Source of the DNA: Paraburkholderia caffeinilytica
GTDB lineage: Bacteria > Pseudomonadota > Gammaproteobacteria > Burkholderiales > Burkholderiaceae
DNA length: 64,000 nt
Direction of reading: 5' to 3'
Assembly (NCBI RefSeq): GCF_003368325.1
Contig: NZ_CP031466.1
Location: forward strand, 1,054,001-1,118,000
In this document: piece after piece, positions 8,925 through 16,573 of the stretch
How the letters are laid out: every line of letters starts with the position of its first letter
Position numbering within the stretch: position 1 is the first letter of the stretch
Translations under genes and position numbers: made by a program
Notes under the pieces: model-generated
What the model saw: the letters and a program-made list of their open reading frames with translations, nothing else
Database searches by the model: none
Told to the model about the DNA's origin: nothing

Positions 8925-9354
8925 ATGACTGAGCGCGACACTGAACTCCACGGTTGCTGGCGGTTGATTTCTTTTACTACTGAGCTTCAGGATTCAAACG
9001 CGCGCATTCAACCTTGGGGCGCCGACCCGAATGGGTACCTTGTCTTTGGCTCTGATGGGCGAATGATGGTGCTGGTTACCTACCGCAGAGGCGCGGGAGC
9101 CAGGGACCACAGATGAGAAGGTGGTGGCACTCTTCCGCACTGCGATGGCCTATACAGGCCGGTATCGGATAGACAAGAATAGGTTCATCACAAAGATTGA
9201 TGCATCCTGGAATGAAGCCTGGAACGGCAGTGAGCAGGAACGATTCTACAAGCTTGATGGAGACATGCTCGAGGTCAGCACGGCCTGGATGCCGAATCCG
9301 TTAGTGCCGGGAAATCCAATAGGAAGGGCTATTCTCAGCTTTAGACGCGAGTAA
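8925..9354 (+). pseudogene. Lipocalin-like domain protein, single frameshift
   Basis: The frame from ATG 8925 (GGAGGAAAT upstream) gives the N-terminal half of a lipocalin-like (Lipocalin_5 type) protein: GCWRLISF, NGYLVFGSDGRMMVLVT. It then loses homology and stops at about 9115. The C-terminal half continues in the +1 frame (TAEAREPGTTDEKVVALF, then AYTGRYRID and FYKLDGD) to 9354. The shift lies at about 9076-9083 and is explained by one extra base (or two lost). Restoring one frame gives about 143 residues, a normal length. It is either a recent pseudogene or a sequencing error; otherwise the coding sequence is well preserved. Confidence 0.8.
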
Positions 9355-9582
9355 TTTCGCGACGTTGAGTTTGCAGTGCTAGTTTCCAGGTCGTCAACAT
9401 GACGATGAGTCCGGCATTCACGCGGCCACCTTTGGCTGACCAAATGAAAACAGGGTTGCCCCGCAAGCCGCCGTGAGCGGCGGCACAGACAGCGCCGCCT
9501 GTGCGTCGCGCAGAGCCAGGCAGCGTGCTATTCGAATGTAATGAGACTTTCCGGCGAAGCGGGCAGCGGAGCTACGCTTACT

Positions 9583-9871
9583 CGTGTGATGGTGCGCGCC
9601 GACACCGGCCGCCGCAGCATGTTCCTTCGCGACCTCCAGTACCGCTTGCCAGTCGGTCGCCACGATGCAGAAACCCGTGCACGGTCAGGTAATCGCACAG
9701 CATGCGCACACCGCGCTCGGAGGCCTGCACTCGGCTCGTTATGCGCGAAAGCTCGCCATTTTCATTCTCGATCGCGGTGAACAGATCGAGCGCTATGGCG
9801 GCTTTCACTGCAGCGGTCTTCTGATATCCGCTTACGGCATCGATGAAGATTTGCGGAGAGATGTCGTCCAT
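9583..9871 (-). pseudogene. SAM-dependent methyltransferase remnant with internal deletion
   Basis: Reverse-strand residues from 9871 (MDDISPQIFIDAVSGYQKTA, then CDYLTVHGFLHR) are the N-terminal dimerisation region of an acetylserotonin-O-methyltransferase-like enzyme. At about 9664 this joins, in another frame, to DWQAVLEVAKEHAAAAGV, a segment that normally lies roughly 110 residues further on, after SAM motif I. Homology ends near 9583. So the gene has lost its centre and its C-terminal half. The family assignment is from memory of conserved motifs; the remnant is non-functional. Confidence 0.7.
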
Positions 9872-10430
9872 GATCAAAGTCCTTTCGCGAAATATCCTGC
9901 GAGCAGAATTCAGACCGCGTCTTTTCCGGCGGAAGATCGTGGATCGGCGCTCGGCTCTTCCGCCTGAGCAGGGTGACCAGGGGGCGGTTGCCTATGATAG
10001 GCCGATAGCCGCTCGATCGCTTCAAGGGGGGGCTGGTCGCGGCGGCTCGCAAGCGGGGGCGATTTCTTAAGTGCGCCGTGGGACTGGGTTCGGCCAGTTT
10101 CAGACGCTCGACGTTACCAACCAGATTGGCGACAATTCGCGTCAAATTGCCCAACTACAGTGAAGGGAAATCGTTGCAGGGTTGGTATTGATAATGACGG
10201 GTCGACAATCGATGTTGCGTACGGGGAGCGCATCTCCTTGTATTGCAGACTGATGCCGAGTAATACGAGAACGCTAAAGAAGTCATCTCCCACAGCCGAT
10301 ATTCAATCATCAGGCCAATGGTAATACTGAAACTCGTGTTGCCTGAAAATTCGAATGCTCCGCGTGGCTCAGGCCTTGACCGGGGACTGCCGGTCATCAA
10401 CTTCTTAACAATAAATCCGGAAACACAAAA
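9872..10430. other. Intergenic stretch with degenerate repeat
   Basis: About 560 bp without a credible gene. It contains a 25-bp segment (10091-10115) found again at 22211-22235 with two mismatches. Otherwise it looks like decayed sequence beside the methyltransferase remnant, plus the promoter of the downstream lipoprotein gene. Confidence 0.45.
10091..10115. repeat. Dispersed 25-bp repeat, copy A
   Basis: CGGCCAGTTTCAGACGCTCG plus ACGTT matches 22211-22235 at 23 of 25 positions, in the same orientation. Both copies lie in gene-free DNA. Probably a degenerate dispersed intergenic element of this genome. Confidence 0.5.
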
Positions 10431-10910
10431 ATGCGTTTTATCCCGCTCTCAGCGATCTGCGTCCTTCTCCTTGCCGCGTGTGCCGGAGCGCCAACTATGA
10501 CTACTCTACCCGCCGACCGGGGGCACGCTGTAAGCGCCGCACTTACAGGCGGTGTGAGCGAATTGCAGATCGATACGGGATCGTTCGACATTTCTTCTGA
10601 AGCGAAAACGGAACTTCTCGGGGCCTTCCATGCCGAGATGACGAAGATAGGTATTCCGGTTACGGCGTCGGGCGCTCCGGTCGCACTTCACGTAAGCGAA
10701 TTCGAGACACGCCCCGTTGCGGCTCGGATACTCTTCGGCGCACTCGCCGGCAGCGACCACATAAAGGGGACGGTCACGGTCGCCGGAACCGAGTTCGAGG
10801 TGGCCGACACAGGCGTCACGGTGTTGGGTGGACTGGGTGTTGTCGCGAGGAACGTGGGTGTACAGACGGCAGATGGGATTGGGCATCTGGCCGGCGTTGT
10901 CGCCAAGTAA
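10431..10910 (+). CDS. DUF4410-like lipoprotein
   Basis: A 159-residue predicted lipoprotein. The signal peptide ends in LLAAC (Cys near residue 17). The mature part resembles the DUF4410 group: LLGAFHAEMTKIGIPV, then alternating beta strands, a glycine-rich FGALAGSDHIKGTVTVAG segment, and a C-terminal GLGVVARNVGVQTADGIGHLAG. Such proteins are probably inner-leaflet outer-membrane lipoproteins of unknown function. The CPBP protease gene follows about 200 bp downstream on the same strand, but co-transcription is uncertain. Confidence 0.75.
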   Translation: MRFIPLSAICVLLLAACAGAPTMTTLPADRGHAVSAALTGGVSELQIDTGSFDISSEAKTELLGAFHAEMTKIGIPVTASGAPVALHVSEFETRPVAARILFGALAGSDHIKGTVTVAGTEFEVADTGVTVLGGLGVVARNVGVQTADGIGHLAGVVAK

Positions 10911-11122
10911 CCGGCGTGGCATCGTCCGGGCACTCGGCGCTTCTGATGGCGCGGTCTGCGCCACAAGCGCCATTGGTTGCGGCGCGAACAACAATACTGT
11001 GTCCCAGAGAGGTAAGCATGCCTATGAATATACGCCGTCGGCGTGCTTCGGCAACCCAAAGCGCGTACGTCAGCTGCGCAAAGGGTCCGCAATCTCATTG
11101 GCTCAGTCTGCCATCTGCCTCC

Positions 11123-12949
11123 ATGCTCGCTAGAACCCTTAAATCTTGCCTCCTTATCGCAGGCAGCGCACTACTGACGGGCCATGCCGTTGCAGCCGAC
11201 GCGGGCCGCCTGTCGCCCGACAAAATCCGCGCGCCGGAGCAGGCCGCCGAATTCGTCGTGGAACAGGAAAAGAACAGCTACCAGCGGGTGCTCGACCTTT
11301 ATCGTCAGGCCCAGAGCAAAAGCCCCGGCGATGTGTCGCTTCTTCTCGCGCAATGCAAATTCATCGAGCGCTTCGCGTGGTCGGAGGATCTGAGCTGGGG
11401 CGAGGTCGCCGGGAAGGACCTGGAAGTTTGTCGCACCGCGCTCGGCAAGGAGTTTGCGACCGATCCCGAAGCGGCACTTTATCTGCTCGAACATCGGTTC
11501 GGCGCAGATGCGGTCGCGTATGGCGAGCCGCTCGTCGCCAAGTCGACTGGCTGGAGCACAGCGCAGCGCGCGCGCCTTCATGCCGCGTTGTCACGCGGTT
11601 ACGCGACCACGAAAAACGACACCCTGGCCGGGCAAGAGGCGGTTCTCGCGGTGCAGCTCGATCCGGCCAATGACCGCCTGATCGACGCGATACGGTACCT
11701 GGCGAGAACCGGTCGCGCACGCGATGCCAGAAAGCTGCTGGCGGCGGCACCCGTCGCCAGGACACCATGGCAGGAAGCCGTACGCATCAATACGGCTGTC
11801 GAAGTGCTGCCTGGCACGGAAGCGAGCGACGAGTTTCATCGCGCCCAACGCGCAGGACTCAAGATCGACGCCTATACGACCGCGCGTGTATTACAGCGTG
11901 GCGGCGATTCGGCAGCCGCGGAAGCGGCTCTGACCGCTGACGCCGCGTCGCATAAATTCGAGTCTCCGCAAAACCAGCAGCTTCGCCTTGATGTTGCATT
12001 CGACGTGGGTGACGCGAAGATAGCTGCGGATATTATTCGCGACCAGTACCAGAAGACCGGTAAGGCCACGCCGTTCGCGTATGCGTACGCGCATCTGCTT
12101 GACCTCAATCCGGCTATCGCCGCCCGCGCCGATTTGCTCCCACTCGCGGCCGGCCTGTTCGGTATGCTCGCGCTCTATCTTGCATCGCCAGGCCTGTTGC
12201 TCTTCCCGGTGCATTACCGTGGTACGGTCCGGCAACGCGTCGGAAAAGCGTCCACACCACTCTTCGCGCGAATAGGTTTGCGGCACGCATGGTGGGGGCT
12301 GGGCGTCTTTTCCATGGCGCTCTATCTCGTCACAATCTTTCGCATGGGCACGGCGGCGCTGTCGCCGGCCGGCAGCGGCGTAGTGCGCATCGATGCCTCG
12401 AATCGCATTGCGATTTCACATTTGTGGGCACTCTTTTTCAGCGCGCTCGGGCTAGCGGCAGTTGGTCGGCTGATCGGATGGCGCGAATGGCTCGGCAGTG
12501 GAAGATGGAAGTGGACGTGGACGTGGATGTTGGTACCTGTCGTCGCGTACGGTATCTATCAGATCCCCCACTTGCTGGCTCGGCACGACGTGCCGCACGG
12601 CTTTGCTCCGAACTCGTGGGCGGTGAACCTGGCGCACGGTGCAATCGCGCTCGGCGGCATTCCGCTTGCGCTATTGGTGTTATCAGTGTTCGTGCCAGTA
12701 ATCGAAGAACTGGTGTTCCGCGGTTGCCTGTTAGGAGGATTGTCGCGCCATATCAGCTTCGGCTGGGCCAATGTGCTGCAGGCTGCGATATTCGCCGGTA
12801 TGCACGAAGACGCACGCAATTTTATTTACCTGTTCGTCATGGGCTTGATTGCCGGTTGGCTGGTCAGGAAGACGAAGGGGCTGTCGATGCCAATCCTGTT
12901 GCACGCGATTAATAACGCGATCTTTGTCTACAGTGTGGCCGCAGCGTAG
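11123..12949 (+). CDS. Exported repeat domain fused to CPBP (Abi) intramembrane protease
   Basis: About 608 residues. A signal peptide (LLIAGSALLTGHAVAADA) leads into roughly 310 residues of alpha-helical, TPR-like repeats (ATDPEAALYLLEHRFG; GYATTKNDTLAGQEAVLAVQLDPAND), probably periplasmic. Several membrane spans follow from about residue 330. The C-terminal CPBP domain has EELVFRG near 528 (the EExxxR motif), a His in FAGMHED near 560, and HAINN near 591, the catalytic residues of the family. CPBP proteases cleave membrane proteins (CAAX-type processing, bacteriocin immunity). A start at 11018 has a better ribosome binding site (GAGAGG), but that extension has low third-position GC, so I prefer 11123. 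The long repeat domain in front is unusual. Confidence 0.82.
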   Translation: MLARTLKSCLLIAGSALLTGHAVAADAGRLSPDKIRAPEQAAEFVVEQEKNSYQRVLDLYRQAQSKSPGDVSLLLAQCKFIERFAWSEDLSWGEVAGKDLEVCRTALGKEFATDPEAALYLLEHRFGADAVAYGEPLVAKSTGWSTAQRARLHAALSRGYATTKNDTLAGQEAVLAVQLDPANDRLIDAIRYLARTGRARDARKLLAAAPVARTPWQEAVRINTAVEVLPGTEASDEFHRAQRAGLKIDAYTTARVLQRGGDSAAAEAALTADAASHKFESPQNQQLRLDVAFDVGDAKIAADIIRDQYQKTGKATPFAYAYAHLLDLNPAIAARADLLPLAAGLFGMLALYLASPGLLLFPVHYRGTVRQRVGKASTPLFARIGLRHAWWGLGVFSMALYLVTIFRMGTAALSPAGSGVVRIDASNRIAISHLWALFFSALGLAAVGRLIGWREWLGSGRWKWTWTWMLVPVVAYGIYQIPHLLARHDVPHGFAPNSWAVNLAHGAIALGGIPLALLVLSVFVPVIEELVFRGCLLGGLSRHISFGWANVLQAAIFAGMHEDARNFIYLFVMGLIAGWLVRKTKGLSMPILLHAINNAIFVYSVAAA

Positions 12950-13247
12950 CCGGTCAGGGACGTCGCCACCACGCTTGTTGCGCGCCGGCGGTCGTGCGGA
13001 AGCAGTCTTTGGACAGGCACGTACAATCGCTCGAATTCTGAAGTTGCTCGCCAAATCATGCCGAACTGTGACTTTTACGCGACCCCAACTGTGCTGTTGC
13101 GGCGTGGATTGCCGCAAGCTCGGACTCGCACGCCAGTGCGTCCGAGATTCGTCGATGATGAGAGGAATCCCGCACAACATCGTTGTGCGAGAGAAAAATG
13201 GGGGCGAGCCGCCGATCCGGCGGAACGCATATTGCGTCCGGTCCGAA
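12950..13247. other. Intergenic region, nothing recognised
   Basis: About 300 bp between the protease gene and the convergent antitoxin gene. Short frames here have no domain or codon bias. No hairpin followed by a T-run was obvious. Confidence 0.4.
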
Positions 13248-13535
13248 TCAGGGATTGCTAAGCTCGAATTTCAGCCGCTTGCCGAGCGCCGAAGCAGCGC
13301 TCGCCAAGGTCGTAAGGGTGAGACTAACATCAGTCTCGTCTAGCAGTCGGTTAAGTGCGGAACGACTAGTTCTCATTTTGGCAGCCATCGCAGTTTTTGT
13401 GATGTGCTGCGCTTTCATTTCTTGTTCGATCTGCCATGCGATCACGCGTTTGATCGCCGTGGCAGTCGCTTCCTCGAGAATTGCCTCCTCGAGGAGGAAG
13501 TCGTCAAAGTCACTTCCGACGTGTTTGTTTGCCAT
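13248..13535 (-). CDS. higA: XRE-family antitoxin (HigA-like)
   Basis: A 95-residue helix-turn-helix protein. The N-terminal half (FDDFLLEEAILEEAT) is acidic and helical; the C-terminal half holds a Cro/C1-type HTH (ITKTAMAAKMRTSRSALNRLL, VSLTLTTLASAASALGKRL). The start at 13535 has GGAG six bases upstream; longer starts at 13547 and 13556 are in frame. It follows the toxin gene by 21 bp on the same strand, the toxin-first order typical of higBA. It should neutralise the toxin and repress the operon. In this subtype the DNA-binding domain is C-terminal. Confidence 0.88.
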   Translation of the reverse strand: MANKHVGSDFDDFLLEEAILEEATATAIKRVIAWQIEQEMKAQHITKTAMAAKMRTSRSALNRLLDETDVSLTLTTLASAASALGKRLKFELSNP

Positions 13536-13556
13536 ATCGCACTCCATTGCGAGCAA

Positions 13557-13919
13557 CTATTCACGTTTCGGACGTACTTGCAGAATTTCTTTCAAACGTT
13601 CTTCGGCGAGGTCAATGTCCTGTTTCGCCAAGGTCTGCGTCTTTTTGATGAAGCCATGAAGCAGAACCATTTCACCGTCGTATACGGTGAAGATGACACG
13701 TGCGATGCGCTTATACAGCGCCACGCGTACTTCCCACAAATCCTTCCGAATCTTGCGGACAACCGGCATCCCGATAGGCCATCCAAACTGCACCGTTTTG
13801 ATTTCGATGCCGATGAACTTCTTCTCTGCCGCGTCCAGTTCCTTTAGCCATTCACGGACCGGTTCATTCCCTCCGCCCGTACGAAAAAACCTCACCACCA
13901 AGGTTGGTTGTTGCTTCAT
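13557..13919 (-). CDS. higB: HigB/RelE-superfamily toxin (Gp49-like)
   Basis: A 120-residue protein of the phage-derived Gp49-like HigB branch. Typical features are VVRFFRTGGGNEPVREWLKEL at the N-terminus, a central WPIGMPVVRKIRKDLWEVRV and the C-terminal VLLHGFIKKTQTLAKQDIDLAEERL. These toxins cut mRNA, usually on the ribosome. The gene is first in a two-gene operon with the HigA-like antitoxin. Length and motifs are complete, so the pair is likely intact. Autoregulation by the toxin-antitoxin complex is expected from the family. Confidence 0.9.
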   Translation of the reverse strand: MKQQPTLVVRFFRTGGGNEPVREWLKELDAAEKKFIGIEIKTVQFGWPIGMPVVRKIRKDLWEVRVALYKRIARVIFTVYDGEMVLLHGFIKKTQTLAKQDIDLAEERLKEILQVRPKRE

Positions 13920-14413
13920 TTTGTAATTCTCCGGATTTGAATCTATACGCGGCGCTATTCATGGCTTTCTCCTTTCAAGCATCAAGTAAATGGTGTTGCA
14001 GAGTCGTCAAATAACGCTCTTGCGCAACACTGGATGGGGGTTTCTTTCGTTCATAGGGCCAATGTGGGTCTGTTTCCCCACGTGGGTCGCGCAGCGCCAG
14101 CAACGCGACAAATGAAGTGTGCCAAAATTGGTACGTCAATGCAAGTACACCTTTCCGGGGGCGTGACATTTGAATGGCCGGTTTTCGCAAGCCCAACTGG
14201 CCGCTTCGGGGCGGCAGCTGACATTCGCCTCTCAGTACTGCCCCGAACGGTGCGGCCGGCTGCATGCAGCCATCGGAGCTTCGGCTATGGCGATGGACAT
14301 GCGCCAGGGGCCTCACGCTTCATGTTCCATAGAATCGGGATTGCCCGTCCGGTAGCCGCCGTGGTCTTCGTCTCTTGCACGAACGAAAGGGCGGCTGAAA
14401 ACAAGGCGGCAGA
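13920..14413. other. Intergenic region with decayed repeat-like sequence
   Basis: About 490 bp between the toxin gene and the repeat-tail protein gene. Includes the toxin promoter. The part at about 14168-14290 (GAATGGCCGGTTTTCGCAAG and on) has the look of degenerate intergenic mosaic repeats seen elsewhere in this window. No supported gene. Confidence 0.4.
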
Positions 14414-15619
14414 TTACCTTGACCCGCCGTTTCCACCTCCGTTCCCACCTCCGTTCCCACCTCCGTTCCCACCTCCGTTTCCACCTCCGTTTCCACCGCC
14501 GTTCCCACCGCCGTGACCGCCTGAACCTGCGCCCGAACCGCCTGCGCCGTGACCGCCTGCGCCTGAACCGCCCGCACCCGAACCGCCAGCACCCGAACCG
14601 CCTGCGCCCGAACCGCCCGCGCCCGAACCGCCTGCGCCCGAACCGCCTGCGCCTGAACCGCTAGCACCCGAACCGCCTGCGCCTGAACCGCCCGCGCCCG
14701 AACCGCCCGCACCCGAACCTCCTGCGCCTGAACCGCCCGCGCCTGAACCACCGGCACCCGAACCACCGGCACCCGAACCACCGGCACTCGAACCACCGGC
14801 ACCCGAACCACCGGCACTCGAACCGCCAGCACCCGAACCGCCCGCACCCGAACCGCCCGCACCCGAACCGCCCGCACCCGAACCACCCGCGTTCGAACCG
14901 CTTCCGCCGTGACCGCTTACAGGCTGTCCTTCAGCCAACTGCGGTGAAGCAGAATTCGGAGAAGGTGCACCGCGCTGATCGAACGAAGCGGAAGACACAG
15001 GCGGCGCGAGCTCAGCACTGTCAATCGCAGTTCCCGGGTCAACCGGTGACGATGATCTCTCGACATCACCGGACGAAGACGCTTGTTGCGTTTGCAATGT
15101 GGGTCGAGTGATCTCGGGCGCATGCCGTGCGATTGCTCTCACGTGCGGCGCCGAATGGCGGCGATTCTGTGTGGCGGCGTGGGTTGCTGGACCAGGCCCT
15201 CGTGTAACCGACTGCGGCGCAGCAGAATCAGGAGTAGGTCCAGCGCGGTGATCGGACGGAGCGGAAGACACAGGCGGGGCGCGCTCAGCACTGGCAACCT
15301 CGGTTCCGCGAGCGGGAGGTGACGATGGCAGCACGACATGACCCGACCAGGACGTGTGCTGCGCTGGCGACGTGGGTCCGATGTTCCCGAGCGTCTGATC
15401 ATGGTCGAACAGATCGCCATACGAGACGATACCCATGACACCGACAGCCAATGCGCTTGCCGACGCAACCCAAAGCGCAAGGCGTTTGCCTCGCGCAGGC
15501 GGTGCGGCCTTGATGACTGAAGCCGGGCTACCTGCACGCGAATGCGCAAGCTCAGCCGTTCTGAACATGACAACACGCTTCGGATCGTTTCGTCTGATCC
15601 TTCCATTCATTACGTTCAT
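14414..15619 (-). CDS. Membrane-anchored protein with Gly-Ser-Ala and Gly-Asn repeat tail
   Basis: About 401 residues, start at 15619 with GGGAGGG upstream. The N-terminus is basic and cytoplasmic (MNGRIRRNDPKRVV). One transmembrane helix follows near residues 45-65 (LALWVASASALAVGVMGIV). Next comes an exported Ser/Pro-rich region holding an imperfect internal duplication (APPVSSAPSDHRAGPTPDSA versus APPVSSASFDQRGAPSPNSA). The C-terminal third is about 24 pentapeptides of the GGSGA type followed by seven GGGN units. No catalytic domain is seen. It resembles a membrane-tethered surface or spacer protein; function unknown. The antisense frames over the repeats are artefacts of the periodicity. 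Confidence 0.7.
   Translation of the reverse strand: MNVMNGRIRRNDPKRVVMFRTAELAHSRAGSPASVIKAAPPARGKRLALWVASASALAVGVMGIVSYGDLFDHDQTLGNIGPTSPAQHTSWSGHVVLPSSPPARGTEVASAERAPPVSSAPSDHRAGPTPDSAAPQSVTRGPGPATHAATQNRRHSAPHVRAIARHAPEITRPTLQTQQASSSGDVERSSSPVDPGTAIDSAELAPPVSSASFDQRGAPSPNSASPQLAEGQPVSGHGGSGSNAGGSGAGGSGAGGSGAGGSGAGGSSAGGSGAGGSSAGGSGAGGSGAGGSGAGGSGAGGSGAGGSGAGGSGAGGSGASGSGAGGSGAGGSGAGGSGAGGSGAGGSGAGGSGAGGHGAGGSGAGSGGHGGGNGGGNGGGNGGGNGGGNGGGNGGGNGGSR
14427..14895. repeat. Tandem 12-bp and 15-bp coding repeats
   Basis: Two adjacent tandem arrays inside the gene above. About 14427-14512 has 12-bp units (GGAGGTGGGAAC on the reverse strand, encoding GGGN). About 14518-14895 has roughly 24 imperfect 15-bp units encoding GGSGA. 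The unit sequences differ mainly at third positions, so the array is old enough to have drifted. Copy number would be expected to vary between strains. Confidence 0.9.
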
Positions 15620-16091
15620 GTGCCCTCCCTTCGCGGAGTGCTCATCGAAACGAGCTGCGGGACCGTTCTGCGCGCTCGACCCCTGGTTCCGCCACGGCAA
15701 TGGGAGCGGTGTACCAGATTTTCTATCGTAAGCCTTTGAGCTATGAAAACGCTCGCCATCTTCCTGGCCGATCCGGACGGATGGCGGGAGTCACCATGCG
15801 GCGTGCTTTTCCACGACGACTCAATAGTTGGCGACGACACGATGCTGGTGAAGCATTCGCTGTGCCCGTTAGGCCGAACCCCAAATTGAACTGTGAGATC
15901 GTGGACATGGCATCGCCATGGATCACAATCCAACAGACGCTTGGCAGCATTTGATGAGGTACGCAGCGTGAGTCCGCTTCAGGGTTTGCAACCGGATAAC
16001 AACGACCTTTGCGTGATGTAGCAAACGCTAGAACGTGCTGCTAAATCACCCCGGCTTCTTCACATGAATGGTGTTTGGTCGGCAGACTTTT
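15620..16091. other. Intergenic region between repeat protein and LysE fragment
   Basis: About 470 bp without a supported gene. Frames on both strands lack domains. Contains the promoter of the repeat-tail gene and DNA just beyond the first LysE remnant's stop codon. Confidence 0.4.
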
Positions 16092-16462
16092 TTCAATTGC
16101 GGCTCGCGACAGCAAGTCTCGCTGCCAATCCGGCGAAAACTGACGCAAGCAGATATTGAGGGATCCGCGACTGACGGCGTCGGCGAGCCCACCGCCGGCT
16201 AAGTTGACTTGCTGAAAGTATGACGACACCGTTGACGACCAGTCCGATGAAGTTAAGCACCGTCGCGAGCGTCAAGATCTGAACGGCCACCGCTCCATCT
16301 TGCGGACGCACAAATTGCGGGAACAGTGCAAGGACGAACAACGCCATCTTCGGATTGAGCAGATTGGTTAGCAGGCCCTGCCTGAAAATCTTTCGAACAG
16401 GAAAACGGGCTTCGCTTCCTGCCGGTGTAGTCGGGATTGGGGACGCGCGAAAGGTCTTCCAC
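16092..16462. repeat. 371-bp direct repeat, left copy
   Basis: Matches 19458-19828 along its whole 371 bp without gaps, at roughly 95 percent identity by eye, in the same orientation. Left boundary is one base outside the LysE stop codon; right boundary is after CTTCCAC. The two copies bracket the autotransporter gene. Identity ends abruptly at both ends. Confidence 0.9.
16093..16462 (-). pseudogene. LysE/RhtB-type exporter, C-terminal fragment (copy 1)
   Basis: Encodes only the last ~122 residues of a LysE-family amino-acid exporter (WKTFRASP ... LLTNLLNPKMALFVLALFPQFV ... NFIGLVVNGVVILSASQLSRRW), ending at the natural stop. LysE proteins are usually about 205-210 residues, so the N-terminal ~85 are missing. 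At 16463 the sequence switches abruptly to unrelated DNA. A near-identical but longer fragment is at 19459-19983. Non-functional as it stands. Confidence 0.85.
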
Positions 16463-16573
16463 AAGGATCTGTATCACCGGGAAACCGTCGGGTACGGACA
16501 GTGCGTTGACGTACTCGCTGTCCGCCGGCCCCAGGACGGATAAGACGGGTTCGAGGCCGACGACCCCACCCGA

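Noticed and set aside
9121..9354. Separate 77-codon gene
   Set aside because: It is the second half of the frameshifted lipocalin-like gene, not an independent gene.
14320..14886. Alternative-frame ORF of V-R/Q-A-V repeats over the Gly-Ser-Ala array
   Set aside because: Any frame over a 15-bp repeat stays open; the frame with signal anchor and ribosome binding site is the gene.
14427..14895. CRISPR-like look of the tandem array
   Set aside because: The units are 12 and 15 bp, contiguous, without spacers, and code for a repeat protein in frame.
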